NCBI GenBank assembly: GCA_015064135.1
Contig: SVSU01000005.1
Span: 1 to 42,090, forward strand
Reading direction: 5' to 3'
Length of the DNA: 42,090 nucleotides
DNA from: Oscillospiraceae bacterium
GTDB taxonomy: Bacteria > Bacillota > Clostridia > Oscillospirales > CAG-272
Of the stretch, positions 1 through 5,735 are shown one piece after another (positions within the stretch are counted from its first letter, which is position 1; each line of letters starts with the position of its first letter). The notes under the pieces are model-generated. The model was not told where the DNA came from and did not search any database. It saw nothing but the letters and a program-made list of their open reading frames with translations. A program made the translations under genes and the position numbers.

Positions 1-84
1 AGATATTCGATTGAGCAGTTGATAAATATGAACATTGATGATATATACCAAGAATATCTGGTCTTTACTGAATCGAAATCGTGA
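1..84 (+). CDS. C-terminal end of an unidentified protein (5' end outside window)
   Basis: Frame 1 is open from the first base and ends at a TGA at 82-84, giving 27 residues that end ...FTESKS. The piece is short, acidic and hydrophilic (SIEQLINMNIDDIYQEY). I do not recognise a family. It could be the real end of an upstream gene or a chance open stretch. It stops about 50 nt before the left copy of the palindromic repeat, so an upstream gene may have been left intact when the repeat/DUF559 piece arrived. Confidence 0.35.
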   Translation, partial: RYSIEQLINMNIDDIYQEYLVFTESKS

Positions 85-130
85 CCGAAAATTTTACTTT
101 GTGAGACATATTGAAACGTTAGCAGGCCAA

Positions 131-166
131 AGCCTCCCTTGTGTAAAGGGAGGTGGGAGGGATTGT
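131..166. repeat. Left copy of a palindromic repeat (shortened), inverted relative to the copy at 352-406
   Basis: The segment reads AGCCTCCCTTGTGTAAAGGG, then AGGTGG and GAGGGATTGT. Its first 20 nt form a hairpin (CCTCCCTT / AAGGGAGG around GTGTA). The reverse complement of 352-406 gives the same order: GGCTCCCTTGTGTAAAGGGA, then GCTG, an extra TCAGCGAAGCTGAC hairpin, and TGAGGGATTGT. The left copy is therefore the same element in the opposite direction, lacking the internal second hairpin. The two copies bracket the DUF559 remnant exactly, and the inner edge (ATTGT) falls where DUF559 homology begins. Confidence 0.75.
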
Positions 167-376
167 AATGCAGAGGCAAAGCTCGTTATAGAGCTTGACG
201 GTTCGGGGCATTATACCGAGGATGGAAAACAATACGATGAAGAAAGAACTGCTTTTCTTGAAGAATACGGATTGATGGTTATCAGAATACCAAATACGGA
301 AATACATAAAAACTTTCGTGGTGTCTGTGAATATATTAATCAGCTCGTAGAACAATCCCTCAGTCAGCTTCGCTGA
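161..376 (+). pseudogene. 5'-truncated DUF559 (VSR-like endonuclease) remnant
   Basis: The open frame runs to a TGA at 374-376. From about base 164 the translation carries the C-terminal half of the DUF559 domain: EAKLVIELDGSGHY, then a KQYDEERTAFLEEYGLMVIR stretch, then FRGVCEYINQLVEQSL. This family (named from memory) has a restriction-endonuclease-like fold, and the E and D of VIELDG belong to its conserved core. Complete members are about 115-125 residues and start with a helical R-K-x(n)-LW-x-FLR region. That half is missing here and is replaced by the left palindromic repeat. No start codon with a ribosome binding site restores it. The last residues (SQLR) are encoded by the right repeat. 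The product is probably inactive. The frame stays open upstream to base 35, but nothing upstream resembles the family. Confidence 0.7.
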
Positions 377-406
377 CAGCTCCCTTTACACAAGGGAGCC
401 TTTTTT
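352..406. repeat. Right copy of the palindromic repeat
   Basis: ACAATCCCTCAG is followed by a GTCAGC-TTC-GCTGAC hairpin, a GCTCCCTT-TACAC-AAGGGAGC hairpin and TTTTTT. It is the reverse complement of the 131-166 copy plus one extra hairpin. The DUF559 reading frame ends inside it, so part of the repeat is translated. Confidence 0.75.
379..406 (+). terminator. Rho-independent-like terminator inside the right repeat
   Basis: Perfect 8-bp stem GCTCCCTT (379-386) / AAGGGAGC (392-399), 5-nt loop, then C and six T (401-406). It would stop transcription leaving the DUF559 remnant rightward. It is built from repeat sequence rather than from a dedicated terminator. Confidence 0.6.
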
Positions 407-420
407 ATGTTCACCTATAA

Positions 421-501
421 CTTGTCAATTTTCCTGACAAGCACTGCATTTGTGTCCACGAATGCGAGAATACGGCATACCTCTTTCGAGATATGCCGTA
501 T
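421..501. other. Two perfect hairpins, no gene
   Basis: CTTGTCA (421-427) pairs with TGACAAG (435-441), and ATACGGCATA (470-479) pairs with TATGCCGTAT (492-501). Neither is followed by a clear T-run on either strand. They lie between the DUF559/repeat composite and the tRNA-Tyr duplication and may be leftovers of a decayed element. No open frame of interest is seen in 407-528. Confidence 0.5.
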
Positions 502-528
502 TTCTGAAAACTGTCCTTAAGAGTACGT

Positions 529-578
529 CCCAAACGGACTTGTTTCTTCTTCATATGGGGGAAGGTGGATTCGAACCA
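529..578 (-). repeat. Direct duplication of the tRNA-Tyr 3' end and terminator half (att-like)
   Basis: These 50 nt match 701-750 at 48 of 50 positions (differences at 546/718 and 554/726). The shared block covers the inner half of the tRNA terminator, the tRNA 3' acceptor strand and the T-arm (GGTGGATTCGAACCA on the plus strand). The spacer (579-700) contains two more hairpins: AACAAGAG/CTCTTGTT (581-607) and TGGGAGAACG/CGTTCTCCCA (608-658). A duplicated tRNA 3' end in direct orientation is the classic footprint of site-specific integration. A simple local duplication gives the same picture. No integrase gene is present. Confidence 0.75.
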
Positions 579-689
579 TGAACAAGAGCTGCTTCGCATC
601 TCTTGTTTGGGAGAACGGTTAGGGGAGGCGATAATATAAGTTTGGCGTCGTTCTCCCACGGTGCTTCTCACCACCTTCGCCGCATGAAC

Positions 690-720
690 AAAAAAACAAG
701 CCCAAACGGACTTGTTTTTT
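690..720 (-). terminator. Terminator of the tRNA-Thr/tRNA-Tyr transcript
   Basis: The 10-bp perfect stem AAAAAACAAG (691-700) / CTTGTTTTTT (711-720) has a 10-nt loop. On the minus strand it ends in a T-run directly downstream of the tRNA-Tyr 3' end, with no further gene in that direction until the duplicated fragment. Confidence 0.85.
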
Positions 721-727
721 CTTCACA

Positions 728-809
728 TGGGGGAAGGTGGATTCGAACCACCGAAGGCGTTGCCAGCAGATTTACAGTCTGTCCCCTTTGGCCACTCGGG
801 AATTCCCCC
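728..809 (-). tRNA. tRNA-Tyr (anticodon GTA)
   Basis: Read on the minus strand, the acceptor arms are GGGGGAA (809-803) and TTCCCCC (735-729), with discriminator A at 728. The anticodon stem and loop read CAGA-CTGTAAA-TCTG, giving anticodon GTA. The long variable arm typical of bacterial tRNA-Tyr (GCTGGCAACGCCTTC) precedes the T-arm GGTGGTTCGAATCCACC. CCA is not encoded. It lies 3 nt downstream of tRNA-Thr, so both come from one precursor. Its 3' half is duplicated at 529-578. Confidence 0.95.
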
Positions 810-812
810 TGG

Positions 813-884
813 AGCTGGTGATCGGAGTCGAACCAACAACCTGCTGATTACAAATCAGCTGCTCTGCCATTGAGCCACACCAGC
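813..884 (-). tRNA. tRNA-Thr (anticodon TGT)
   Basis: Minus strand: acceptor GCTGGTG (884-878) pairs with CACCAGC (820-814), discriminator T at 813. The D-arm is GGCTCAATGGCAGAGC, the anticodon arm GCTGA-TTTGTAA-TCAGC (anticodon TGT), and the T-arm TGTTGGTTCGACTCCGA. CCA is not encoded. It is the first gene of the two-tRNA transcript, about 65 nt downstream of the promoter. Confidence 0.95.
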
Positions 885-957
885 ATATTATATAATTTTT
901 CATCATTTCCGAGTGCTTTGCTTTGTGCATTTAAGCATTTCTCTCGGGAACGGTATT

Positions 958-1053
958 ATTATATCACAACAAAACTCTTTTGTCAACACTTTTTTTGCTT
1001 TTTTTAAAAAGATTTTTTTGAGACTTTTTTGTCCGTTTTTTCTGTCATTTTTT
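958..1053 (-). promoter_or_regulatory. Consensus promoter of the tRNA pair with upstream phased A-tracts
   Basis: Minus strand: TTGACA (986-981), 17-nt spacer, TATAAT (963-958); both hexamers are perfect. Transcription would start near 951, leaving a leader of about 65 nt before tRNA-Thr. Directly upstream lie six A-tracts of 6-7 nt (plus-strand T-tracts at 990-996, 999-1005, 1013-1019, 1025-1030, 1036-1041 and 1048-1053). The outer four are spaced 11-12 nt centre to centre, close to one helical turn. This is what an UP-element or intrinsically bent upstream region looks like; strong expression is inferred. Confidence 0.85.
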
Positions 1054-1092
1054 CCACGGGATGCTGTCCGAGCTGATCTTTTCTCCCTGCTG

Positions 1093-1184
1093 TTGACAAA
1101 ACAAACATAGGACAAGATTTATTTACAAAAAAACCCTTGTATAAACGGGATTCATGTTATAACATTAAGAATAAGTTATATAAT
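1093..1184 (+). promoter_or_regulatory. Candidate promoter region for the DUF5685 operon
   Basis: Between 1054 and 1241 there is no gene. A perfect TTGACA at 1093-1098 is followed 17 nt later only by GATTTA. A perfect TATAAT at 1179-1184 has no good -35. TTGTAT (1137-1142) and TATAAC (1158-1163) are 15 nt apart. One of these probably starts the operon, but I cannot choose. Confidence 0.35.
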
Positions 1185-1241
1185 TCATCACCGCATATTT
1201 CCGATGGTTCGGCGGCGGTTTCTTGATACCGGAGAGGGTTT

Positions 1242-2141
1242 ATGTTTGGTTATGTGAAGCCCCATGTGCCCGAACTTCGGGTGGGAGAGTACGAATTGTT
1301 TCGCGCCGTTTACTGCGGCGTCTGCCGTTCTATGGGGCGGCACACGGGGACAGTCTCCCGTTTTACGCTGAACTACGACTATGTTTTTCTGGCGGCGGTT
1401 CGTATGGCGGTGAGGAATGAGGTGCCTGAGTGCGCGGCGCGGCGGTGTATCGCCCATCCGATGAAAAGGCGGAGTATGGCGGAGGATAATGATTCTCTTG
1501 CTTATACAGCGGCGGCAGCGGCTTGTATGCTTTCCGAGAAAATGTCAGATGATATTGCCGATGAGGGGGGCTTCAAGGTTCTGCTCTCACGAATGGGAAG
1601 CCCCGTTGTCCGCGGAATGGTACGCAGGGCGGGGGAGCAAAACTCGCCTTCGGCATCGAGAATAAGCGAACTGACGAAAAAACTTTACGACCTTGAGGCG
1701 GCAGGATCCTCCTCCGTGGACGAGACGGCGGCTGCCTTCGGGGATGTGCTTGCATATGTGTTTTCCTCGGGACTCAGCGGAAGCGAAGAGACGATTGCCC
1801 GTGAGATCGGGCGTGCGGCAGGGCGGTTTATCTATGTCTGCGATGCGGCGGATGACTTGGTGGATGATATAAAAAAAGGGCGCTACAACCCCATACACAA
1901 ACTTTGGGGGGAGATGGCGACGGAAGACAGAGACGGAAAGATTGTAATGTCATCCCTTACATCTGAATCGGTACGCACTGCAACGCGTATCGATCTTGAA
2001 AAATTGGGCCTTGCAGTGGAGCTTCTCCCTCGCGGAAATCCGCTTTTGCCCATTATAAAGAACACTGTATATCTGGGGATGCCGAAGGCTATGGACAAAA
2101 TTCTCGGAGAACCCACAGAAATGAATGGAGTTTATAATTGA
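1242..2141 (+). CDS. DUF5685 family protein
   Basis: The 299-residue product starts [12 protein letters not shown]. It carries the family's N-terminal signature, a YCGVC pair (Cys25, Cys28) and a second cysteine/histidine cluster (Cys64, Cys69, His72 in RCIAHP). Near residues 200-217 an acidic motif [18 protein letters not shown] recurs in relatives I know. The cysteines suggest a metal or Fe-S site. The acidic motif in a mostly helical protein recalls the Asp-rich motifs of all-alpha prenyl-synthase folds, but that is only a resemblance. No signal peptide is seen, so it is likely cytoplasmic. GGAGAGG lies 4 nt upstream of the ATG at 1242. The stop shares one base with the next start (TGATG). 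Function is unknown; the association with a J-domain protein suggests a shared role in protein or cofactor handling (inference). Confidence 0.85.
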   Translation: MFGYVKPHVPELRVGEYELFRAVYCGVCRSMGRHTGTVSRFTLNYDYVFLAAVRMAVRNEVPECAARRCIAHPMKRRSMAEDNDSLAYTAAAAACMLSEKMSDDIADEGGFKVLLSRMGSPVVRGMVRRAGEQNSPSASRISELTKKLYDLEAAGSSSVDETAAAFGDVLAYVFSSGLSGSEETIAREIGRAAGRFIYVCDAADDLVDDIKKGRYNPIHKLWGEMATEDRDGKIVMSSLTSESVRTATRIDLEKLGLAVELLPRGNPLLPIIKNTVYLGMPKAMDKILGEPTEMNGVYN

Positions 2142-2776
2142 TGAGAGATCCGTACAGCGTGCTTGGAGTTTCAAGAAACGCTACTGATGACGAAATAAAA
2201 AAAGCCTACCGTAATCTGGCAAAGAAATACCATCCCGACAATTACAGCGGAAGTGCTATGGCTGATACCGCCGAGGAGAGGATGAAGGAGATAAACGAGG
2301 CATACGACGCAATCCAGAAGGAGCGCTCGGGCGGCGGCTCCTATGGAAGCGGCGGCTCATATGGCGGCGGATATTCCGGCGGATACACCTACAATCATTC
2401 GGGAAGTACATCCTTTGCCGAGGTGCGCCGACTGATTTATGAGGGACGGTATTCCGATGCGGAGCTGATCATTGATTCCACCCCTTCAAACGACAGAGGG
2501 GCGGAGTGGAACTACCTGAAGGGCTGTCTCCTCGTTCAGCGCGGACTTTATTACGATGCCCTCAAGTATATTGAGATCGCCTGCTATCTTGATCCTGCCA
2601 ATATGGAATACAAAGAGGCGAAAAATCGCATGAGAAGCAGGTCGGGCGGCTTCGGGCAGGAGTACACCACCATGCGCGGTGCGGATGACTGCGATTGCTG
2701 CGGGACTTGTACTTCTTTGCTTTGTGCCGATGCCTGCTGTGAATGCTGCGGCGGCGACCTCATCGGATGCTGCTGA
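2141..2776 (+). CDS. J-domain protein with TPR-like region and Cys-rich tail
   Basis: The N-terminal J domain (residues 1-65, [22 protein letters not shown] at 31-33) should stimulate an Hsp70/DnaK ATPase. A Gly/Ser/Tyr-rich linker (about 66-90) follows, then a helical region (95-165) resembling TPR pairs ([30 protein letters not shown]). The last 30 residues hold 11 cysteines (CDCC, CGTC, CCECC, GCC), unlike the CxxCxGxG zinc repeats of true DnaJ. It is not DnaJ itself, because the zinc-finger and C-terminal substrate domains are absent. I chose the ATG at 2141, one base overlapping the DUF5685 stop, over a TTG at 2138; GGAG is at 2127-2130. It is co-transcribed with DUF5685 and the next membrane protein. 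The Cys-rich end may bind metal or be lipid-modified (speculative). Confidence 0.85.
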   Translation: MRDPYSVLGVSRNATDDEIKKAYRNLAKKYHPDNYSGSAMADTAEERMKEINEAYDAIQKERSGGGSYGSGGSYGGGYSGGYTYNHSGSTSFAEVRRLIYEGRYSDAELIIDSTPSNDRGAEWNYLKGCLLVQRGLYYDALKYIEIACYLDPANMEYKEAKNRMRSRSGGFGQEYTTMRGADDCDCCGTCTSLLCADACCECCGGDLIGCC

Positions 2777-2790
2777 CGGAAGGTGAGATA

Positions 2791-3324
2791 ATGGATAACA
2801 AAAAGAAAAGCGAAGCAAAACGCGCGGCTGTCTGCGGCATTCTCTGCGCCGTATGCGTGGTTCTGCTGTATCTCGGAAGCGTGACGGTATTTGATCTGTC
2901 CGTGATCGCCCTTTGCGCCGTTTTTACCATGGTTGTGAAAGTGGAATTGGGCGGAAGCGTGTATCCGTGGCTGTACACGGCGGTGACGGGGGTGCTTGCC
3001 CTTATTCTGCTGCCGTCAAAGCTCCTCGCCGTTGAATATATCCTCATCGGCGGTATATATCCCCTCGTTAAAGCGGTGTTTGAGAAGTTTCATCCCGTGG
3101 TTTCATGGGTGCTGAAGATTTCCGTTATCGACTGCATGGTTCTGTTGGAAATTATTGTTTCACGATTTGTTTTCGTGGCGGAGGAGGCGAGAATCGACCT
3201 TACGGTACCGGCGATTTTGCTTGCCACGGTCTTTGCGGTGCTCTATGATATTGCTCTTACGGTTGTAATCTCTGCATACATATTGAAAATACGCAAAAGA
3301 TTGGGACTCCAAAAACTATTTTAG
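2791..3324 (+). CDS. Small integral membrane protein (177 aa), function unknown
   Basis: After a basic start (MDNKKKSEAKR) there are about six hydrophobic segments, at roughly 11-30, 33-49, 58-74, 80-97, 105-128 and 137-165, ending in a basic tail (KIRKRLGLQKLF). Size and layout recall S-components of ECF vitamin transporters, but I see no diagnostic substrate motif. The ATG at 2791 is preceded by GGAAGGTG and lies 14 nt after the J-protein stop, so it is the third gene of the operon. A terminator follows directly. The positive-inside ends suggest both termini are cytoplasmic. Confidence 0.7.
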   Translation: MDNKKKSEAKRAAVCGILCAVCVVLLYLGSVTVFDLSVIALCAVFTMVVKVELGGSVYPWLYTAVTGVLALILLPSKLLAVEYILIGGIYPLVKAVFEKFHPVVSWVLKISVIDCMVLLEIIVSRFVFVAEEARIDLTVPAILLATVFAVLYDIALTVVISAYILKIRKRLGLQKLF

Positions 3325-3343
3325 TACAGTGTTCACAAAAATG

Positions 3344-3374
3344 GCTCCATTTCGTTGACAATGGAGCTTTTTTT
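3344..3374 (+). terminator. Terminator of the DUF5685 operon
   Basis: Perfect 8-bp stem GCTCCCATT-type arm: GCTCCATT (3344-3351) / AATGGAGC (3360-3367), loop TCGTTGAC, then seven T. The loop and start of the right arm contain the -35 of the next promoter. Confidence 0.9.
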
Positions 3375-3384
3375 ATTGTATAAT
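3355..3384 (+). promoter_or_regulatory. Promoter of the yicC-remA-gmk-rpoZ-priA operon, interlocked with the terminator
   Basis: TTGACA (3355-3360), 18-nt spacer, TATAAT (3379-3384). Both hexamers are perfect. The -35 lies in the terminator loop and first base of its right arm, and the spacer contains the rest of the arm and the T-run. The start point is expected near 3391, leaving a leader of about 67 nt to yicC. Confidence 0.85.
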
Positions 3385-3457
3385 ATATATTATAGGATAT
3401 AATTGTGATCCCGTCTCCTTTTTGAGGGGCGGAATTGCGGATTTTTGGAGTGGAATT

Positions 3458-4351
3458 ATGTTGAAAAGTATGACCGCCTTCGGCAGAGCAAGGGCAGTGA
3501 CCCCCTCGGGAAGGCTTGATGTTACAGCGGAACTGAGAAGCGTGAACAGCCGCTATCTTGATTGTACGGTCAAGCTGCCCAGAATGTACAGTTTTCTTGA
3601 GGATAAGATAAAGGGGCTTCTGGCGGAGCGCGGCATATCCAGGGGGAAACTGGAGGTATACATCGGTATTGATGTTATCGAACAGACGGGTGTTGAGATA
3701 AGCCTTGACCGTGAGGCGGCACGTTCCTATATCGCGGCGCTTACCTGTCTCCGGGATTCGTTTGGTTTAAAGGATGACATTTCCGTTATGACCGTGGCGC
3801 AGAACAGGGATCTTTTCTCCATGAAAAAGCCCGAGGACGATCTGGAGCGCGATTGGCAGGAGGTGCGTCCCGTATTGGAGGAAGCGATTGAGGCATTCAA
3901 CGCTATGAGAATGAGAGAGGGCGAGAATCTGTGCGCTGATCTTCTGAAGAAGGCGGAGACCATCGAGGGATATGCGGCGCAGATCAAGACTCTCTCCGAA
4001 GCGGATATCGCAGGATACCCCGCAAAGCTTGAGAACCGCATCCGTCAGCTTCTCACGGATTTTGACGTGGAGATCGCGGAACAGCGCATACTGACCGAGG
4101 CTGCCATTTTTGCGGACAAGGCTGCCATTGACGAGGAGCTTGTCCGTCTCGCTTCCCATTTTTCCGCCTTCCGCGAGATCATTGCATCAAACGAGGCTGC
4201 CGGACGGAAACTGGATTTTCTTCTGCAGGAGATCAACCGCGAGACAAACACCATCGGATCAAAGGCGGCAAACACCGAAATTGCACATATCGTGGTGGAT
4301 GTAAAGACAGAGCTTGAGAAGATCCGCGAGCAGATTCAGAATCTTGAGTAA
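3458..4351 (+). CDS. yicC: YicC family endoribonuclease
   Basis: The 297-residue protein begins MLKSMTAFGRA, the invariant YicC start, and ends with the DUF1732 segment (KLDFLLQEINRETNTIGSKA, then EIAHIVVDVKTELEKIREQI). E. coli YicC is an RNase that degrades the small RNA RyhB; family members are Mn-dependent endoribonucleases (established knowledge). The N-terminal YicC_N domain spans about 1-155. A frame extension upstream to 3422 exists, but GGAGTGG 5 nt before the ATG at 3458 and the conserved start decide the choice. It heads the operon with remA and gmk, an arrangement conserved in Firmicutes. Confidence 0.93.
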   Translation: MLKSMTAFGRARAVTPSGRLDVTAELRSVNSRYLDCTVKLPRMYSFLEDKIKGLLAERGISRGKLEVYIGIDVIEQTGVEISLDREAARSYIAALTCLRDSFGLKDDISVMTVAQNRDLFSMKKPEDDLERDWQEVRPVLEEAIEAFNAMRMREGENLCADLLKKAETIEGYAAQIKTLSEADIAGYPAKLENRIRQLLTDFDVEIAEQRILTEAAIFADKAAIDEELVRLASHFSAFREIIASNEAAGRKLDFLLQEINRETNTIGSKAANTEIAHIVVDVKTELEKIREQIQNLE

Positions 4352-4390
4352 TCAACAATAAAACTATTGCAGGAAGGCACGGTTTGGAGA

Positions 4391-4660
4391 ATGAAATTTA
4401 TAAATGTCGGGTTCAACAATATGGTCAATGCGGATCGCATCATCGCGGTCATTGCATCGGATTCCGCCCCTGCCAAAAGGCTTATTCTCGATGCAAGGGA
4501 CAGCGGACGGAGCATTGACTGTACCTGCGGCAGAAAGACCCGCTGTGTTATCATCACGGACAGCGATCATGTGATTTTGTCTGCACTTCAGAACGAGACC
4601 ATCTCGGGCAGACTGGCAGAGCATGAGGATGATGGCGCAGACGAGGCTGAGGAAATATAA
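4391..4660 (+). CDS. remA: RemA-type extracellular matrix regulator (DUF370)
   Basis: The 89-residue protein starts [20 protein letters not shown] and contains the [20 protein letters not shown] and [13 protein letters not shown] blocks, which identify RemA. In Bacillus subtilis RemA is an oligomeric DNA-binding protein that activates biofilm matrix and osmoprotection operons (established). Here it could act on distant targets such as the polysaccharide locus (inference). The arginine-rich R-x-S-I-D-x-T-x-G-R-x-T-R surface that binds DNA is present. The tail ([14 protein letters not shown]) is an acidic extension. The start is fixed by family conservation: GGAG sits only 1 nt upstream, while AGGAAGG at 4371-4377 is 13 nt away, so initiation may be inefficient. 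Confidence 0.9.
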   Translation: MKFINVGFNNMVNADRIIAVIASDSAPAKRLILDARDSGRSIDCTCGRKTRCVIITDSDHVILSALQNETISGRLAEHEDDGADEAEEI

Positions 4661-4675
4661 AATTGAGGTATTGAC

Positions 4676-5296
4676 ATGAAAAGAGAAGGTATTATCTTTG
4701 TGATCTCCGGCCCGTCGGGAAGCGGAAAGGGTACCGTCTGCGAGGAATTGAGACGCATCAATCCCGACACGGCAATCTCTGTCTCCGCTACGACAAGAAG
4801 CCCCAGAGAGGGGGAGGTGGACGGTGTCAGTTATCATTTTATAACAAGAGAGCGTTTCGAGGAGCTTATTGAAAAGGGCGAGGTTCTTGAGTATACACAG
4901 TACAACGGCAACTATTACGGAACCCTTCGCTCCGAGGCAGAAAAGATCATCTCCGACGGCCGAGACCTGATCCTTGAGATCGAAGTGGACGGCGGCGGAC
5001 AGGTAAAACGGCTCATGGGAGACAGGGTTTGCGGAATCATGCTCATTGCCCCCGATGCCGCAGAGCAGGAGAAGCGCCTGCGCGGACGCGGTACGGAGAG
5101 TGAGGATGTGATAGCCGGTCGGCTTGCAAGGGCGAAGGCAGAGATCCTTGAGGCTCCCAATTACGACTACATCGTCATAAACGAAACGGGAAAGACAGCG
5201 GAATGCGCGGCGGATATTATGGCAATAATGAGATCGGCTCATTATGCATACAGTCGGATGAAGGAAGTCACCGACGGATATTTCGATAACAAATAA
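4676..5296 (+). CDS. gmk: Guanylate kinase
   Basis: Converts GMP plus ATP to GDP and ADP. The 206 residues match the usual length. The P-loop GPSGSGKGT is at 12-20; the GMP-binding region contains the SATTRSPREGE and YHFITRERFEELI stretches, with GEVLEYTQYNGNYYGT after it. The C-terminal LID/CORE part holds RLRGRGTESEDVIAGRLARA. The start ATG lies 16 nt after remA, with a GAGG motif upstream. The gmk-rpoZ neighbourhood is the standard Firmicutes and proteobacterial arrangement. Confidence 0.95.
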   Translation: MKREGIIFVISGPSGSGKGTVCEELRRINPDTAISVSATTRSPREGEVDGVSYHFITRERFEELIEKGEVLEYTQYNGNYYGTLRSEAEKIISDGRDLILEIEVDGGGQVKRLMGDRVCGIMLIAPDAAEQEKRLRGRGTESEDVIAGRLARAKAEILEAPNYDYIVINETGKTAECAADIMAIMRSAHYAYSRMKEVTDGYFDNK

Positions 5297-5333
5297 CATA
5301 ACAATAAACAGAAACACTATAAGGAGAAAGAAT

Positions 5334-5699
5334 ATGATTTACCCTTCTATTGCAGAGCTCACAAAGGAATCCGGAATCAACCGTTACACTCTGGTTATCG
5401 CGGCGGCAAAAAGCGCGAGGGTGATTACCGATGAATATGTAAGACAGAGAGAATACGCAGAAAAGCTGGCACTTAATAAGGAGGCTGACAAGAATAAGAA
5501 TCTTGCAACGCTTATTAAGAAGGAATACCGTGATGATAAGGCGGTGAAGCTGGCGGTTGCGGGACTTTACAGCGGTGAATTCAGAATTCTCTCCGAGGAG
5601 GAAGCGAAGGAAGCTTCCGGTGCGGAGGCAACCGACGGGGCAGCGGAAGCAGCTGCAGACGAGAGTGCCGTGGAAGCGGATGCTCCCGTTGAAGAATAA
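5334..5699 (+). CDS. rpoZ: RNA polymerase omega subunit with acidic tail
   Basis: Residues 1-80 carry the omega fold (YPSIAELTKESGINRYTLVI, AAAKSAR, DDKAVKLAVAGLYSGEFRIL). It assists folding and assembly of the beta-prime subunit. The last 30 residues are almost only Ala, Glu, Asp and Gly (EASGAEATDGAAEAAADESA), an extension most omega proteins lack (total 121 residues against about 65-90). AAGGAGAAAG precedes the ATG. It follows gmk and precedes priA directly; the coaBC gene often found between rpoZ and priA in Firmicutes is missing here. Confidence 0.9.
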   Translation: MIYPSIAELTKESGINRYTLVIAAAKSARVITDEYVRQREYAEKLALNKEADKNKNLATLIKKEYRDDKAVKLAVAGLYSGEFRILSEEEAKEASGAEATDGAAEAAADESAVEADAPVEE

Positions 5700-5735
5700 T
5701 TGACGAAAAAACAGTTTTGAGGAGGAGGTGCTTGT

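Noticed and set aside
887-892. Second TATAAT on the minus strand just before tRNA-Thr
   Set aside because: Only 2 nt from the tRNA 5' end, so a transcript would start inside the tRNA; the promoter at 958-986 has both boxes and the right distance.
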